The notes beneath the pieces were generated by a model. That model did no database searches. It worked only from the letters and a program-made list of their open reading frames with translations, and was not told the DNA's origin. Below, in pieces: positions 39,001 through 50,720 of a DNA stretch of 64,000 nucleotides. The stretch lies in assembly GCA_013399305.1 (NCBI GenBank), contig VXAI01000095.1:2983422-3047421 (forward strand), written 5' to 3'. Source of the DNA: Rostratula benghalensis. Lineage: Eukaryota > Chordata > Aves > Charadriiformes > Rostratulidae. A program made the position numbers and the translations under genes. Within the stretch, counting starts at the first letter, position 1. Each line of letters begins with the position of its first letter.

Positions 39001-39075
39001 CCAGATTTTCAGAGCTAATCAATAAGACTTTCAGTGAAGTCAGTTGGATTTGCAAGTGTTTAGGATTTCCAGAAA
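39001..39075. repeat. Possible palindromic MITE-like relic
   Basis: CCAGATTTTCAGAGCTAATC, then ACTTTCAGTGAAGTCAGTTG, then TTTGCAAGTGTTTAGGA and TTTCCAG resemble the 'agattttcagagct...cattgacttcaatggga...tttaggattt' type of old palindromic repeat. The two ends (AGATTTTC and a diverged GGATTTCC) no longer pair well. Confidence 0.4.
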
Positions 39076-39999
39076 TTGAACTGATGGGAGCTACTGTGTG
39101 TTTACTCACAGGACATACATTACATTGCAGAGTAAAGGCATACTTTGACACACATTAGGCATTCAGTTGTTCTCAGATATGCTTTTAAATATTGATTAAA
39201 ATAAATCGGATAACGTGTGATTTCTCAATCTTTGTGATATAAAGAGCCCAACATCTAGCAGAATTCAGTGCACTAATGCCAACAAACCATTGCCAGTGTG
39301 CACCAGCTTGGACACTGGAACAGAACACTTCCTTCTCTTCCCCCCTAAAAATAAACTAAACGCAGTCTAGTGAATTTCAAGAGCAGAAATTGTTTATCAC
39401 AATTTGTCTGCATGCCCAAGCCAGCATATGCAAAATGAATTTTTGTACTATCACAATGACAATATTATAGGCTTATCATTTTTAATTGCCTTTATGACTT
39501 ATAAAAATATTCCTGCAATCCTACTTTACATCAGTTCTGTAACAGTTTAACACAGAGCTATGAAATATTCATTCCCGTTACATTCAAATTTTAAAATATC
39601 TGATTGAGAGCCTGGCTAACAAATACAATGGAGTTTCCAGAATATTAAGAGCACTCGAGCTTTTTGCAATGATCCTTAGTGGAAAAATAAATAAATTTCT
39701 GCTTTTGAGATCAGACTTGTGTTATTCCCCTCCCTTCCCCTGAGAACTCAAAGACACCCCTTCAACCAAACGCTATCATAATGAAGCCAATTTTGTCCTT
39801 AGTAGTTTTATCAAACCTTTAATACCACATTAGCTGCTTAATATACAGTGAAAGTAGCAACAGAAAAGCACTAGCACCCAACTGCATTCTCAGTAGAGAT
39901 GAAGGAAAAAATTTGCAACAAATCATTTATCAGATTAATGCAGCTGCTTTTGCTACTCATGAAATAGCCACGAGCTTTCTACAAATGGAATAATAATAA
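39076..39999. other. Noncoding stretch, no gene seen
   Basis: AT-rich unique-looking DNA. No gene, RNA or repeat family was recognised. Confidence 0.5.
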
Positions 40000-40260
40000 T
40001 AGCCACCAAAAAAAACCCAGAAAAAAATAGAGTGTGTGTGCCACAGTTTGTTCTAATTAACGTTTTAATTTGGGACAGTCTCAGTGGTGATGTCTGGTAT
40101 ATCACATGACACCATTTCTCTCTTTGATTGGGTGTTGCAAAGGTATTCCTATTGCAAGGCTTCCATGCAAATCTTAAAGGGACAAGTACAAATACAAATG
40201 AACACAACTGGTTTTCCCACTAAAACTCAGTTATGTAAACGCTGACACGTTTAACCAGAG
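40000..40260. promoter_or_regulatory. Candidate regulatory block with POU octamer
   Basis: A perfect octamer ATGCAAAT lies at 40165-40172. TCTAATTAACG near 40052 gives a homeodomain core, and CTTTGATTGG near 40121 gives a TCF-like core overlapping an inverted CCAAT. These lie within about 130 bp of non-repetitive sequence. Activity is inferred from motifs only. Confidence 0.25.
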
Positions 40261-40929
40261 CAATTCAGTTCAACATCAAAGCATGTGAATATTTTCTAAT
40301 TGTTTCCAACTTCTGTTCCACATCAGCTATAAAGGAAAATTAATAAAATAATATTAAAAATCAAAGCTCCCAGAATGAAATTTCACCAGATTTACATAGC
40401 TCAATTAAGGCACAAGGATTCTGCATGTTCCATCTCATTGACTCTAGCTTTTCTGGTTTGATTCTCATATGGGAAGTGGCAAGCTTTAAAATCGTATACG
40501 CGCTCAAATCATGATGTGATTTTAGTACTTTGTTTCCCATCAATTTTTAAATTAATTATCTGGAAGCAAGCAGCGGTTCATTTTTGGTCATAGACTTTTT
40601 GATTAGAAGCTGTGACCCTTTATGCCTTTTTGGCATGCTCTATACAACACCAATGACATGCAGCATGACCTCTGACACCTGATTCAACAAAAAGTAACTC
40701 CCAGACAGATCTTTCATATTCAGCAATCTCTTTGTTACACCGGGACACTTACCCCGTTCCATCCCTTAAAATCCACCACGGCTCCCTATTTTCTCCCCTA
40801 CCCCCTCTTACTGAGAAACTTATTCGGTAGCAACATTTCTGTCCTTCCATTTGTGGCTCTCCTTCTGTTTTTACAAACTTTACACTATACCATCGTCCCA
40901 TATGTTTGTGCTGCACACAAGGAGGTTTC
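40261..40929. other. Noncoding stretch, no gene seen
   Basis: Unique-looking DNA between two candidate regulatory blocks; no gene or repeat recognised. Confidence 0.45.
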
Positions 40930-41400
40930 TTTAGAAAGCGCTGATGCTAATTATAAATTTAATTTGCATTTTAATTAGAATGGTAGCAAATTAAAAGCGT
41001 GGCAGCTGGAGAATTTTGAACGCTTTGCAGAGATTTGGTGTCAGTATCTCCCTGCTTCTGACTTCGCTCTCTTTTCATTTTTCCCCCACTATCTTTCATT
41101 CACACAAACATATTGGCAATTTTTCTCCTCTCTTGTTTCTTTTTTTGTCTATTTTTTATTTCTCCATTTTCCCCCCAAGGATCAAGTTATAAATTATTTC
41201 TTTTCTGTACTGATAAACAGTATACTCTTGTCTTGTGCCAGTACACCATGTACTGTAGTGATAGTGCAGCTTTTAAGTGAGCTTTTGTAAGGCTCTGTCA
41301 GTGCTGCCCTATTTTGCTATTTATATCTGCAGTTTATTTACAGGTAGGAATCTATTCTATAGCCCCTCGACTAATTTCTAATTCCAGACCATAGCAGCAA
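40930..41400. promoter_or_regulatory. Candidate developmental enhancer, octamer between homeodomain sites
   Basis: CTAATTA (40947-40953) and its exact reverse complement TAATTAG (40972-40978) flank a perfect reversed octamer ATTTGCAT (40962-40969), all within 32 bp. The site is embedded in complex sequence that continues to about 41400. Paired TAATTA sites with an octamer are typical of POU plus homeodomain enhancers (for example SOX/POU neural elements). No conservation test was possible. Confidence 0.4.
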
Positions 41401-42509
41401 ACTCTAGCCTAGCCCTAGACATTTTTTTTTTTTTTAACATGCTACAAATTTGCACTAAGTCTGTAGAGCCTTAACAAAAGCCATTCAGAATGCATTGGGG
41501 ATTGATCAACTTTATTCTTTACTTAGCAAATGCAGCATTCAATGTGGTTTTGGACAAAAGGCTGAAGTAATCTGTCAGTCTTTTGGTCCATATAATGGCA
41601 TATACTCTGGCCCTAGTGTCTCCTGGTGCTGTCTTTCATTCGCTATGTGAGCATGTCTGGTTGTAGTACTCACGTGAGCACATTTAGTCAGTTCTGTCAT
41701 TTTCCCTATGTTGCATCTCCATGGTCATTTTCATTCCTTCTGTTCGCTTCCCCCACGGTGTCCTTGCTCAATAATTTTCATTAATTGATTGACAGCTCTG
41801 ATAGACCCAACTAACCTCTATCTCACTCTCATGTCGGTTTTTAAATAAGTACTTGTACGTCCAATGACCTTGTCGCCTCATCAGATATCAGAAAATGAGC
41901 ATGCAGATATGGGGGAAGCTGATTAGCCAAATAAGGAAGATCTCACTTCTGGCGTAAGTCCATAATAAGCTCTGACAACTAACTTTAGAGTTAGGCATTT
42001 AAAACAAAAGAGACCTACAAATGTGAAATAAATAGACTTTAAGCAGTTTCTTAAGTGCTAGTTACAGTAAAAGGAATATTTAGAACATCAGTAACGTAAC
42101 AGCCTTCCTAGAACACCGGAAAACAAGCTGTATTTCCAACATGGGAAATACACATTGGAAATATTAATTTTACTCTTCATCATTCTATTGTCAATTATTT
42201 GTACAGCATTGTTTAGCTCACAAAAATCCATCCATGGAAAAGTAAATCAATGTATAAATAAAACTACATTATATTTCAGTTTATTTAGCACATAGCTAAA
42301 TTGTTTACAGCATGCCAGTGATCTTTCCCATGGTAAAATTAACTGAACTTAGAAAAATTGTGGGGTTTTATATACACATGCATCTTAACCACTAGATTAA
42401 CATATATGGGTATTCTAGGTATTGTCACTAGAAACTGTCCTCGTAGAAGGTATCAGGCTTTAAACAGACAAAAAACACCAAAAAGAATTATTTAAAACAC
42501 CAAAAAGAT
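41401..42509. other. Noncoding stretch with one PBX-MEIS decamer
   Basis: No gene recognised. It contains TGATTGACAG at 41786-41795 (listed separately) and a T run at about 41421-41435. The remainder is unique-looking AT-rich DNA. Confidence 0.5.
41786..41795 (+). promoter_or_regulatory. PBX-MEIS/PREP decamer TGATTGACAG
   Basis: TGATTGACAG is the optimal joint site for PBX with MEIS or PREP homeodomain proteins. It is preceded directly by TTAAT, extending to TTAATTGATTGACAG. A ten-base perfect match is expected by chance about once per half megabase per site, and it lies about 800 bp from the octamer/homeodomain cluster. Confidence 0.35.
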
Positions 42510-42625
42510 TTATTTCTATTTTAAAGATGGGAAGCCGAGGCATAGAGATGCCCACAGAAGACCTCTTGCAGCTCAGAAATCAATGCAGCTCACCCGAGTC
42601 CCAGTCTGTCACTTTTTCCTACAAT
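42510..42625 (-). mobile_element. MIR-type SINE fragment, minus strand
   Basis: TTTTAAAGATGGGAAGCCGA followed by GGCATAGAGATG corresponds to the MIR reverse complement 'ttttacagatgaggaaactgaggcacagagag'. Then come a diverged 'cttgcccaaggtcacacagc' block (CTCTTGCAGCTCAG), GAGTCCCAGTCTGTCAC and a TTTTTCCTACA end. Order and spacing match well. It is an extinct tRNA-derived SINE with no coding capacity. Confidence 0.75.
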
Positions 42626-44301
42626 GTCACCCTCTTTATCTGCTTCAGATCACTGCAGCATTGTAGGTTTTCCATTTTTTAAATACAGGTAGACGTTTAT
42701 CTAGTGGTGTTTCAGGTTTGATATAACACAATGATGCCAAATGACATTCTCGCTCCATGTGCTTACGTGAGATAAATTAACAGAACAATTTATTGTAAAG
42801 CCTAACCAAAGTTTGGAGCAGCTACTTGAGCTGCAAATCTGTTAAGGCAGAACATGAGTATGTGAAAGGGGAGAATGAGCCCATTGGAATTTCACCTCTA
42901 CAATGGTGAATGAATTTAAATGAAATCCACCCAATTCTAGTGGCTACCAAAGCGATTAGACACCCAACTCCTGAGATCTTAGGCCTTACCATAGCATTCT
43001 CACCACAAGCACCAGAGTACCATGTTCAAGGCTATATTTTGTGGCAATTCCTGAAGTAATGCAGAAACCGAAGTATGGCACAGAAGCACTAGCACGCACG
43101 ATTCCATGGTTTTATAGAACTACTCACTCCATCTCGAAAAACTAGACTTTGAGATTTCAAGTTTTTTATTTATAACTACGCAAGTTGCACAATGACATGT
43201 TATTGAGGTATTTTATTTACTGCCTGATCTAACTCAAGAATGTAAATGAAATTCTCTTTCAAGAAGCAAAACTGGCAGACTCAGGCATTCAAAGTACAAG
43301 AGTTTGACCATGCTTAGCTGAAAGCATAACTGCAGTTTCAGAGCATAAGTAGAGATTTACATGCCCCTTTTTCACATCAGCCCAGCTCCAGTTGTTTTCA
43401 CGCAGTCGTTCCTTATCCAACTAGTATGAGAAACAACAGTATAAGGCCTTGAAACAGAAATGGACGGAAATTGAGCCTAAGAACATTATACTCAAGTACC
43501 AGAGGACCTCATTTCTCTTACTCCTTTGGGTTTTGTGTAGGTGAAAGACACCTGCTTTTCTGTACAATATGAAGTTACTCTGTTGGCTCCCACTGGCCTG
43601 AAGGTCAAAGCAGGAAGATCAAAAGGTAAACTAGTCAAAATGTCATCTAAAAAGGCCTAGGTAGAGATCAAGAACTAGGGACAATGGAGGAAAATAAGTA
43701 TTAGAATAGTGTAGGCATGTTCTAGTGTTTATACTCAAGTATTTTATGGAATGATAGTTAATGGCTTACTAAAATTACCATGCTTTTTGGCATGGCAGTA
43801 TACCTTGATTTTCAGAAATCATGGTGCCTGGGGTGACTTGAGTCTGGATTCATACACCCTGCCTGATAGCAAACAAGCTTGCATTTTCATGTAAAGCATT
43901 CTACCTTGGCACATCACTAAGATCATCAAGAGCAAAAAGTGATAAATTACCTTCAAAAAACTCAAAAAAGTATGTGCCAGAAAATACTGAAAGTGATCTA
44001 TTACTTTTAAGAGTTTAATATATAACATAAAATCTTGCAATGCAGGTCAAGTGTCTTTCAAGAAATGCTATTTTTACCAATACAATAAAAAAAAAAACAC
44101 CTCAGAACAACAAACAAAAAAAAACAAAACCAGCCCAAAACTATCTTCCCTCCAATTTGCAATTTCCATCTGTACAGGATTCAAATCTCAATGCCAGGGG
44201 AGCTGAAAGTAGAGGCCTATTTCTGAAAGTTCCCTTACATGAAGAATTTTCCTTGGGTAAGAACTTGCATTAACTTTAAAGCCTTCTGGGCTACCAACAA
44301 A
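42626..44301. other. Noncoding stretch, no gene seen
   Basis: AT-rich DNA without a recognised gene, RNA or clear repeat. A stretch near 42925-42990 (CACCCAACTCCTGAG) faintly recalls the palindromic relics but is too diverged to call. Confidence 0.5.
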
Positions 44302-44376
44302 AATTCAGTGACCTCAGTGAAAACAACGACATGGGTTTAAACCGACTATTTATATGGGTAAAGCTTTGCAGAATCT
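44302..44376. repeat. Possible palindromic MITE-like relic
   Basis: TTCAGTGACCTCAGTG, then ATGGGTAAAGCTTTGCAGAA recalls the 'cattgacttcaatggg...gtaaagttaag...tttgcaggatc' half of the element also seen at 34307. It is diverged. Confidence 0.35.
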
Positions 44377-45070
44377 AAATCCACTAAATTATTTTCAAGA
44401 TCCCCCTTCCACAAGTGGTAAGTAATTTTAGGCAAAATGTTGATATTTTGTTACCCTAATTAACCTTGTATTTTAACCACATTATTGCACAGTAAAGTTC
44501 TAATTTCTATTCCACTGTTATATGCCCTGGAATACCCTTCTCCTCTGGAACATAAACAAACAAATCAAAACAAGTTCAACTGTTAGCTAAGCTCTGGTCA
44601 ACTGAATCTCTTTTAATAACTTTTTATTATTAAATCGTCCATGGAATACACAGCATTCTCCAAATTACGAGTCTTCCACCTTAGCACTTTGGAAAGGCTG
44701 GGATTTTATTTCATGTAAGTTTTTGCAGCTGTACAAAATACTTTCATTAACCCAAGAATGGATTATTTAGAGTGCTAATTAATTGATTCTTCAAAATGCC
44801 AATTGACATACTCGCAGGGAAAACCTGATCTAAGCAACTATGTTAATCAAGCTATTGTACTTATGGTTCTGTCTGAATATCAGACCATCTGAAATGAGGA
44901 GAACTTTGCCATTACTATCCCGGACCTCTTGTGGGCAGCTTAATTAATATGAGTAGACTATGACAGTTGCACTTGTACATTCACTGTTCTGCCTGACAAT
45001 AACTCTATAAAATTACATTTCAGCTAAAGAATGGAAACAGTGTTAAATACCATTATTTGCCTGCCTTTGA
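44377..45070. promoter_or_regulatory. Possible conserved noncoding block rich in homeodomain words
   Basis: The interval contains CCTAATTAACC near 44455, GCTAATTAATTGATT near 44775, CAATTGACA near 44801 and CTTAATTAATATG near 44939, in complex sequence without simple repeats. Such clustering is common in vertebrate developmental enhancers but also arises in AT-rich DNA. Confidence 0.2.
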
Positions 45071-48000
45071 TGTCTGAGAGTCATTATGAAAGCAATTACA
45101 GCAGTTTCTCTGTCTGTATGTCTACAGGGTATTTATCTGTATCTGTCTGAGTCCTTTGCCAGGTGGAGAATATATGGCATATTAAAGACAAGGGAATTCA
45201 GCCTCAATTATCAGACTATGAACAGAAGAAGAAACAAAATCAGAGTTTTGCAGATGATCCTGCCAGAAAACAGTAATTTAATATTAAAGGCAGGCAATCT
45301 GGGGAAAACTTGCCCAGTGCAGTCTTTTTATTTTAATATTATTGAATTCCCCTCTCCTTCCATTGTCCTGTTTTGTTTTCTGTCCTTTTAGCTTCCATGT
45401 TTTCTAATACCTCTGCTCACTTCAAATAGTCTTATGCCAGGTTTGAGAGTCTCATGAACGTGAAACTATTTGTAAAGCCTACTTTTTGTTTCTTAATTAC
45501 TTGCAGATATTCTGCAATATAAGAACCTCTCAGAGGAAACAGGAGATTCTGAGTCGGGTAAGGCCACATGAGGTAACGTGCTGACAGTAGTTAGCAGGTT
45601 TGTATTCCCTACAGAAAACTGCATATTTCATTCTGCCTATGGCTCATTTTTATTTTACTGTTCTATGAGGTTCTATGAGTAGGTCCATAGGTTGGCAGAT
45701 GGGCCACTGCCAAATTTATCTTTTGGATTCTTTCAGATGTCTTCCCACAGCAGACTAATGGACAAATAAAAGATAATATTCCAATTGCTTTTCTATGCCA
45801 CTGAGTTTAGAGCTTACAAAATAACATTCTGCCAAAAACCTTTGAAAAATACTAATCTTTCAACTAAACATGTAAACAAAAAGCATGAGCGTCTTGCCTT
45901 TTCACCTGAAAGATTCATTAGTTCTAACCCTGTTTTCTGTATATTGAAGGTACATTCACTCATAAACAGCTCCACAGTTACTTCAGAACTTGCAAACACA
46001 GGTATTTTACCACCTTGCCCTTCTGTAAGAGGGAACCTCATCACAAATCTCAAAACGTAAGTTTCATCCAGAATTAGGACTTCTAGTACTATCAGTAAAC
46101 TCTTGTAATAAGATTTAGTAAGTGCTGTCTAAACCTGAAAGCATCATAGAATGCTGTAATTTGGGCACATGAAAGAAATGCCTCAGCATCTCCAAATGGA
46201 TTACCCAGTTATACCATACACACATGGGAAACGGATGAAAGCTAGTTTGCCCTGCTATTCAGGGCTGACAGGATGCTAATTTATCTTAGTTGCCTGCTAT
46301 CCATCATCATTTGACAGTCTAGTGAATGTATCTATGAAAGCCAAAGATTCTCTTCCTTTGGTAACCTAAGTTTTCTGATGCTTTATGCTGTCTTTTGTTT
46401 TAAATAGAAAGGCAAGAACATTACCAAAATGTCACGCTGCTCATCAAGCATGATGCCTGTTCTGAAGCTTGGGTAATATTTCTAGGAACAGCCTTCAGCA
46501 GGTTATTAAAAAAAGTCTCTTGATACTACCCCCAGATTTTCTGCAAAAAAAAAAAAAAAATAAAAATCCAACCAAACCCCCAAACATTATAATGTAATAT
46601 TTTAAAAGACTCTAGATGCAGTTTAGAGAAAAGGTATACCAGTGTTTGACTATGTAAGTTACCATCAGATGAAGGCTAGTCTAGCTCATTGCTGTGCCAT
46701 TAGTATAGTTACCCAACTTGGAAAAGGGTGTGCAAAAAGGGGGATAAAATCCAACAGATGGAAATAGACCCCCATTTTCTTTATTTTTGCATAATCGCAT
46801 GAAGGGATTGGACAAAAGAATGCTAGAGCACTGGTTTGCTGTAGGTGTGCTAGAAACTCAGAAGTCCCTCCACCCACTCTTGAATCAGCACTGTCACTCT
46901 CAAGTGCCTAATTCAACACTCCCCCATGCAAAACAGAACTGGGCTTCATTTGCTCTAAGGCTTATGCTACTAAGGCCACAGAGATGATATACTAGGATGC
47001 CATCAGTGATGAGTCCAAATTATCCATTATTCACCAAATGCTTATGCTACAGCTTTTAATGCATTCTGAGTATCAGGTATCATATGCATCTTCCTCAAAT
47101 GCTAAATGCCTAAGAACTTTGCCGGCTGCACATTCTCTTTGTTTAACTTTTAAATAAAGCAATTATTCGACTATAGCCATTTCCTTATACCCTTCTCAGA
47201 TATTTCACTAGCAAACTCTCGTTACAATACTGTTTCCAGCCTCTAAGGGCATATTCTGATACTGGTCATTGGAAATCTTGCCATTTAAGTCTTGCCAAAT
47301 TAGGATGTTTACAAGAAATGTGATTGTGTGTATATACACACATACATATAAGCTACAAGAATTTTATTCAAAAAGATTAAAGAATGATGTAAGTCTCATT
47401 AAGACATGAAGACCTTAATACCTTTTGAGCAGAGATACTGTGTGGCAAAGGAGGAGGAAAGGATTTAATGATATATCAGACATTTTACAGTATAAATATA
47501 TTCTTGATTAATTAAATCTGTGTAGTCTATTGCCCTACCCTGAGGAAACAATGATATTCAACACTGCTTTTTTTTTTTTATTAAGACAAAAAACCCAAAC
47601 AGCTTGCTTTTGATATTTAACCTAAGAGAAAAGACGTAAAGAAAAATATTTCATGAACTTGTATGAACGAAGAAATTTAATTCTTTCCTTTAATTAAAAA
47701 GAAACAATGCAGCTTGCAAGAAACACACTTATTTTCTTCAAAAAGGAAGATTAATATAGGTTAAAAAGCCATTCTAGTTTTACAAAATTAATACTGTGTT
47801 TAATTATATGAGATTAAAACTTCATTATACATTATACTTTAATTGGTATAGAAGGGGCCAGAGGTTAAAACCTTTGCACGAGTTACCTTTTGTGCTCTTC
47901 CAATATCTAATAACATAGCAGTTTTAAATTATAAACCCTGACAACATTTAACACGTTTCTTACATGTTTTAATTTTACCCCAGTAATCTTTTATGTGGAG

Positions 48001-48304
48001 CAGTAGTGTTCCTGAGGTCATAATCCTGGATGATGAAACAAGCAGAGACAGAAATCACTACAAAACCAAAGGGGCTGGACATTATTGGATTATGGTGAAG
48101 GTGCTACCTGGACTCAACCATCAACAGGGTTTAGATGTAGCTACAACAGTTAACATGCTGTGACGGTTAAAACACAAGCAGTTGCACCTTCAAGAACGCT
48201 GGGAACTACTTCCCAGGAAAAGATCAAAGAAATCTGGAGGGTCCTTCTCACAAATGCGTAAAGTGGCCTTGAACTGTTTAAACCACTGATGCTGTGTCCT
48301 ACAA
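45071..48304. other. Noncoding stretch, no gene seen
   Basis: AT-rich DNA with a 16-base A run at 46545-46560 and a T run near 47569-47579. A 101-codon plus-strand frame at 45086-45391 has no known motif. CATAGAATGCTG...TTTGGGCAC near 46145 faintly resembles a CR1 end but is too diverged to call. Confidence 0.5.
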
Positions 48305-48402
48305 GTGGGATTTTCAGAGGACTCCAAGGGGTTTAGGCATACAAAGCCTATTGACCTCTAATGGAATTAGGACACCTATCCAGAGGTGTTTGGAAAACCC
48401 AA
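48305..48402. repeat. MITE-like palindromic relic with degenerate terminal inverted repeats
   Basis: The left end GTGGGATTTTCAGAGGACTC and the right end AGAGGTGTTTGGAAAACCCA are imperfect reverse complements of one another. The middle carries GGTTTAGGCATACAAAGCC and TATTGACCTCTAATGGAATT with TAGGACACCTA. This matches the remembered sauropsid form 'gggattttcaaagg...ttaggcacct...cattgac..aatgg...ttaggcacct...tttgaaaatccc'. It is the clearest member of the group here. Non-autonomous, no coding capacity. Confidence 0.55.
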
Positions 48403-49533
48403 TGCAACTTAGAACAATCTTTCTCAAACATAGACAAGAAGAGGCAAATGTTGCAACAACAAATCTGCCTCTATTTTAGAAACGAAACAAGCCATTTTAT
48501 TTATCCATAGGATTAACAGTTTGCTGGTAAACTAATGGTGATGAGCCTCTAATGAGCCACATTGGTGAATCAAGGTAGGTCTGGAGAGTTGAGTCCTGGT
48601 CTAAAAATGCTGATGTACAAGCACACAAGTAGATAAGACTTAAAGTGATCACAAACAGGTAATTCATTCTTGCTGCAAGTGATCATTTTAACATCCCTTG
48701 TTCCTGAGCAATTCAGGAATAATTAAAAAAAAAAGTAATCACGGTGGTATGAGTTTGAGACATTTGTATCTGGCTCCCTAACTTCCCCAACAAGAACACA
48801 GAAGGCAGAAAAGCTTTGGTTTTTTAGGGAGTCAGTATTAACTTCTACTATGGGGACCAAGAGGCTGTCTATTACTATTGAATTCAGTGATTATTGATTA
48901 CTCTTTAGTATTGAAAAGTCAGCGTGTATATGGATTGCCTGCCATATAAATGCCAATCATGTGCATTTAAGATTCAGACCAAAAAATCCCCCAAAAAACA
49001 AAACAGCAAATCAACTTTCTAAAACATATTTTGTTCTTTGCTCCTATCCCAGGCACCTGTGCATGTGCCTCCTGAAAATTAAAAGCAGCTACTGCTTTGT
49101 ATGGCAAATCCGGGCAGCTCAGCATCCACATCGCGCGAACTGTGAAGTAAGAGTGTTGTTTAGAGCTACCCCAAAGTGACCTGCAGAAAAGGGGTGTTTG
49201 CTCCTGTTGCTGAACCGAGGGGAGAACAGAGTTCTAATTACCTGTTTTTTCTCCTGCGGTAGTTTACAGTTGAATCTCATTACTGGATGACTGCTTAATC
49301 AACTCTAAAAACCCAGGGTATAATTAGTACTGCAGCAATGTAGATAACACTATGAAGCAAGCAATTTCAAGAATGGCAGAAGCCTATTTGATATTTTGTG
49401 AGTATCTTATTTGAAGCAGAATTCAGACACTCAAAAATACAAAGTTCTATGCTTGTGAAATATTTAATCAACCTTGTACTATATCTTTAGAAATTAAAAC
49501 AGTTGTTCGGAGTCCCATTTGAAGAAAATTACT
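48403..49533. other. Noncoding stretch, no gene seen
   Basis: AT-rich unique-looking DNA with no recognised gene or repeat family. Confidence 0.5.
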
Positions 49534-49592
49534 GTAACTTCATTTAAATCAACAGAGATGTACTGATTTGCCTAGGATGAGACTTTGACCCA
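49534..49592. repeat. Possible palindromic MITE-like relic
   Basis: GTAACTTCATTTAAATCAAC, then GAGATGTACTGATTTGCC and TAGGATGAGACTTTGACCCA resemble 'ttgacttcaatggga...gtgctgatttacaccagctgaggatctggccc'. Similarity is partial and by eye. Confidence 0.4.
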
Positions 49593-50469
49593 TACTTTTT
49601 CAGTAGCATACTGACTCTGGGCCACATGATGTTTTCACTGAAAAAGAACACTTCAAAGGAATTTTTTGTGTGCTTAATGAAATTCAGGACGAGGCCTTCT
49701 GCAACTAACTATAGCGAGCACTTTTAAAATACCTTCTTCATTAAAAGGACAAACTTTCAGAGCCAGCAAATGAAATTCCATAATTAAAACATGTTTGTTT
49801 AAAAAAAAAAAAAAAAAAGAATCTGAAGAGGTCTTGGACAGTGAAATAATATCCTTTAGATTAGTGTTTAATTGAAAACAGTATTTACTGCTCTAGTGCA
49901 TTTGATAGAGCTCTTTGCTGTGTTTCTTTATGTATAATTGTATTTTGCAACCAATTTAAAATAACTAGATGAGTGCAGTCCTTATATAAGGTGAAGATGA
50001 GTCCCTGCAAGGATATCAACGTCTACAGGGGTTTCCTTTCTAACAGATATGAAAAAGTAATTTCCATTTTGCTATTTTCATGTGATCCTTTCTGCATATA
50101 AAATGCCTTTCACATACATACATGCAGACACACACCTCCTCACCTGATAAGAATATTTCCTAAAAATCAACATACCCTACTCTAATATTCTCTGCATCTT
50201 TAAGGAAAAGTTAGCTTGTAATAATAGCTAATTTTGTCCTTTAAAAGCATACTTTGTTGCTTTTGTACCTACAGCCTTATTAAAATGTGAATGCTACAGT
50301 TATAACAAAAAGTACAATTCTGACTTGACTACAGTATGTAGTCTTCCAAATTTCCAATTTCCTGAAGACTCCCAAGTTTCCAAATTGCAAAGGGAAAGCT
50401 TAGAGTTAGTGACACTTCTCTCAAAGCCATACCCTGCCTCAGAGGTATCACTGATTTTTCTGAGATTTT
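49593..50469. other. Noncoding stretch, no gene seen
   Basis: AT-rich DNA with an 18-base A run at 49801-49818 that is not preceded by a recognisable retroposed sequence. No gene seen. Confidence 0.5.
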
Positions 50470-50720
50470 TCAATTGCAATGCTCTTTGACCTGCTCTTGC
50501 AAAAAGCCCAGGAACTCAAAATTTGGTCATATCACTAGAAATATTAATGGGCTTTGTTTTGGATGATTATCCAGCCTACTTCCTCATCCCACTGACAATT
50601 TGGCTTGTTGCATCTTTGGCCAAGTTTAATTTAGACGCACTCAAATCAATGACCTTGTTTTTCCTAATGATCATAAAAGACAAATTTAATGCGATGTTAT
50701 TGAAACATTAATAATGTCCT
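50470..50720. promoter_or_regulatory. Possible conserved noncoding block
   Basis: Complex, non-repetitive sequence with CTTTGACCTGC near 50481 (nuclear-receptor half-site), AATATTAATGG, TGACCTTG near 50651 and AACATTAATAATG. A 62-codon frame here (50523-50711) has no known domain. Regulatory role inferred from texture only. Confidence 0.2.

Noticed and set aside
46143..46190. CATAGAATG...TTTGGG words resembling a CR1 3' end
   Set aside because: Only a few short words match, with wrong spacing after them; too diverged to separate from chance.
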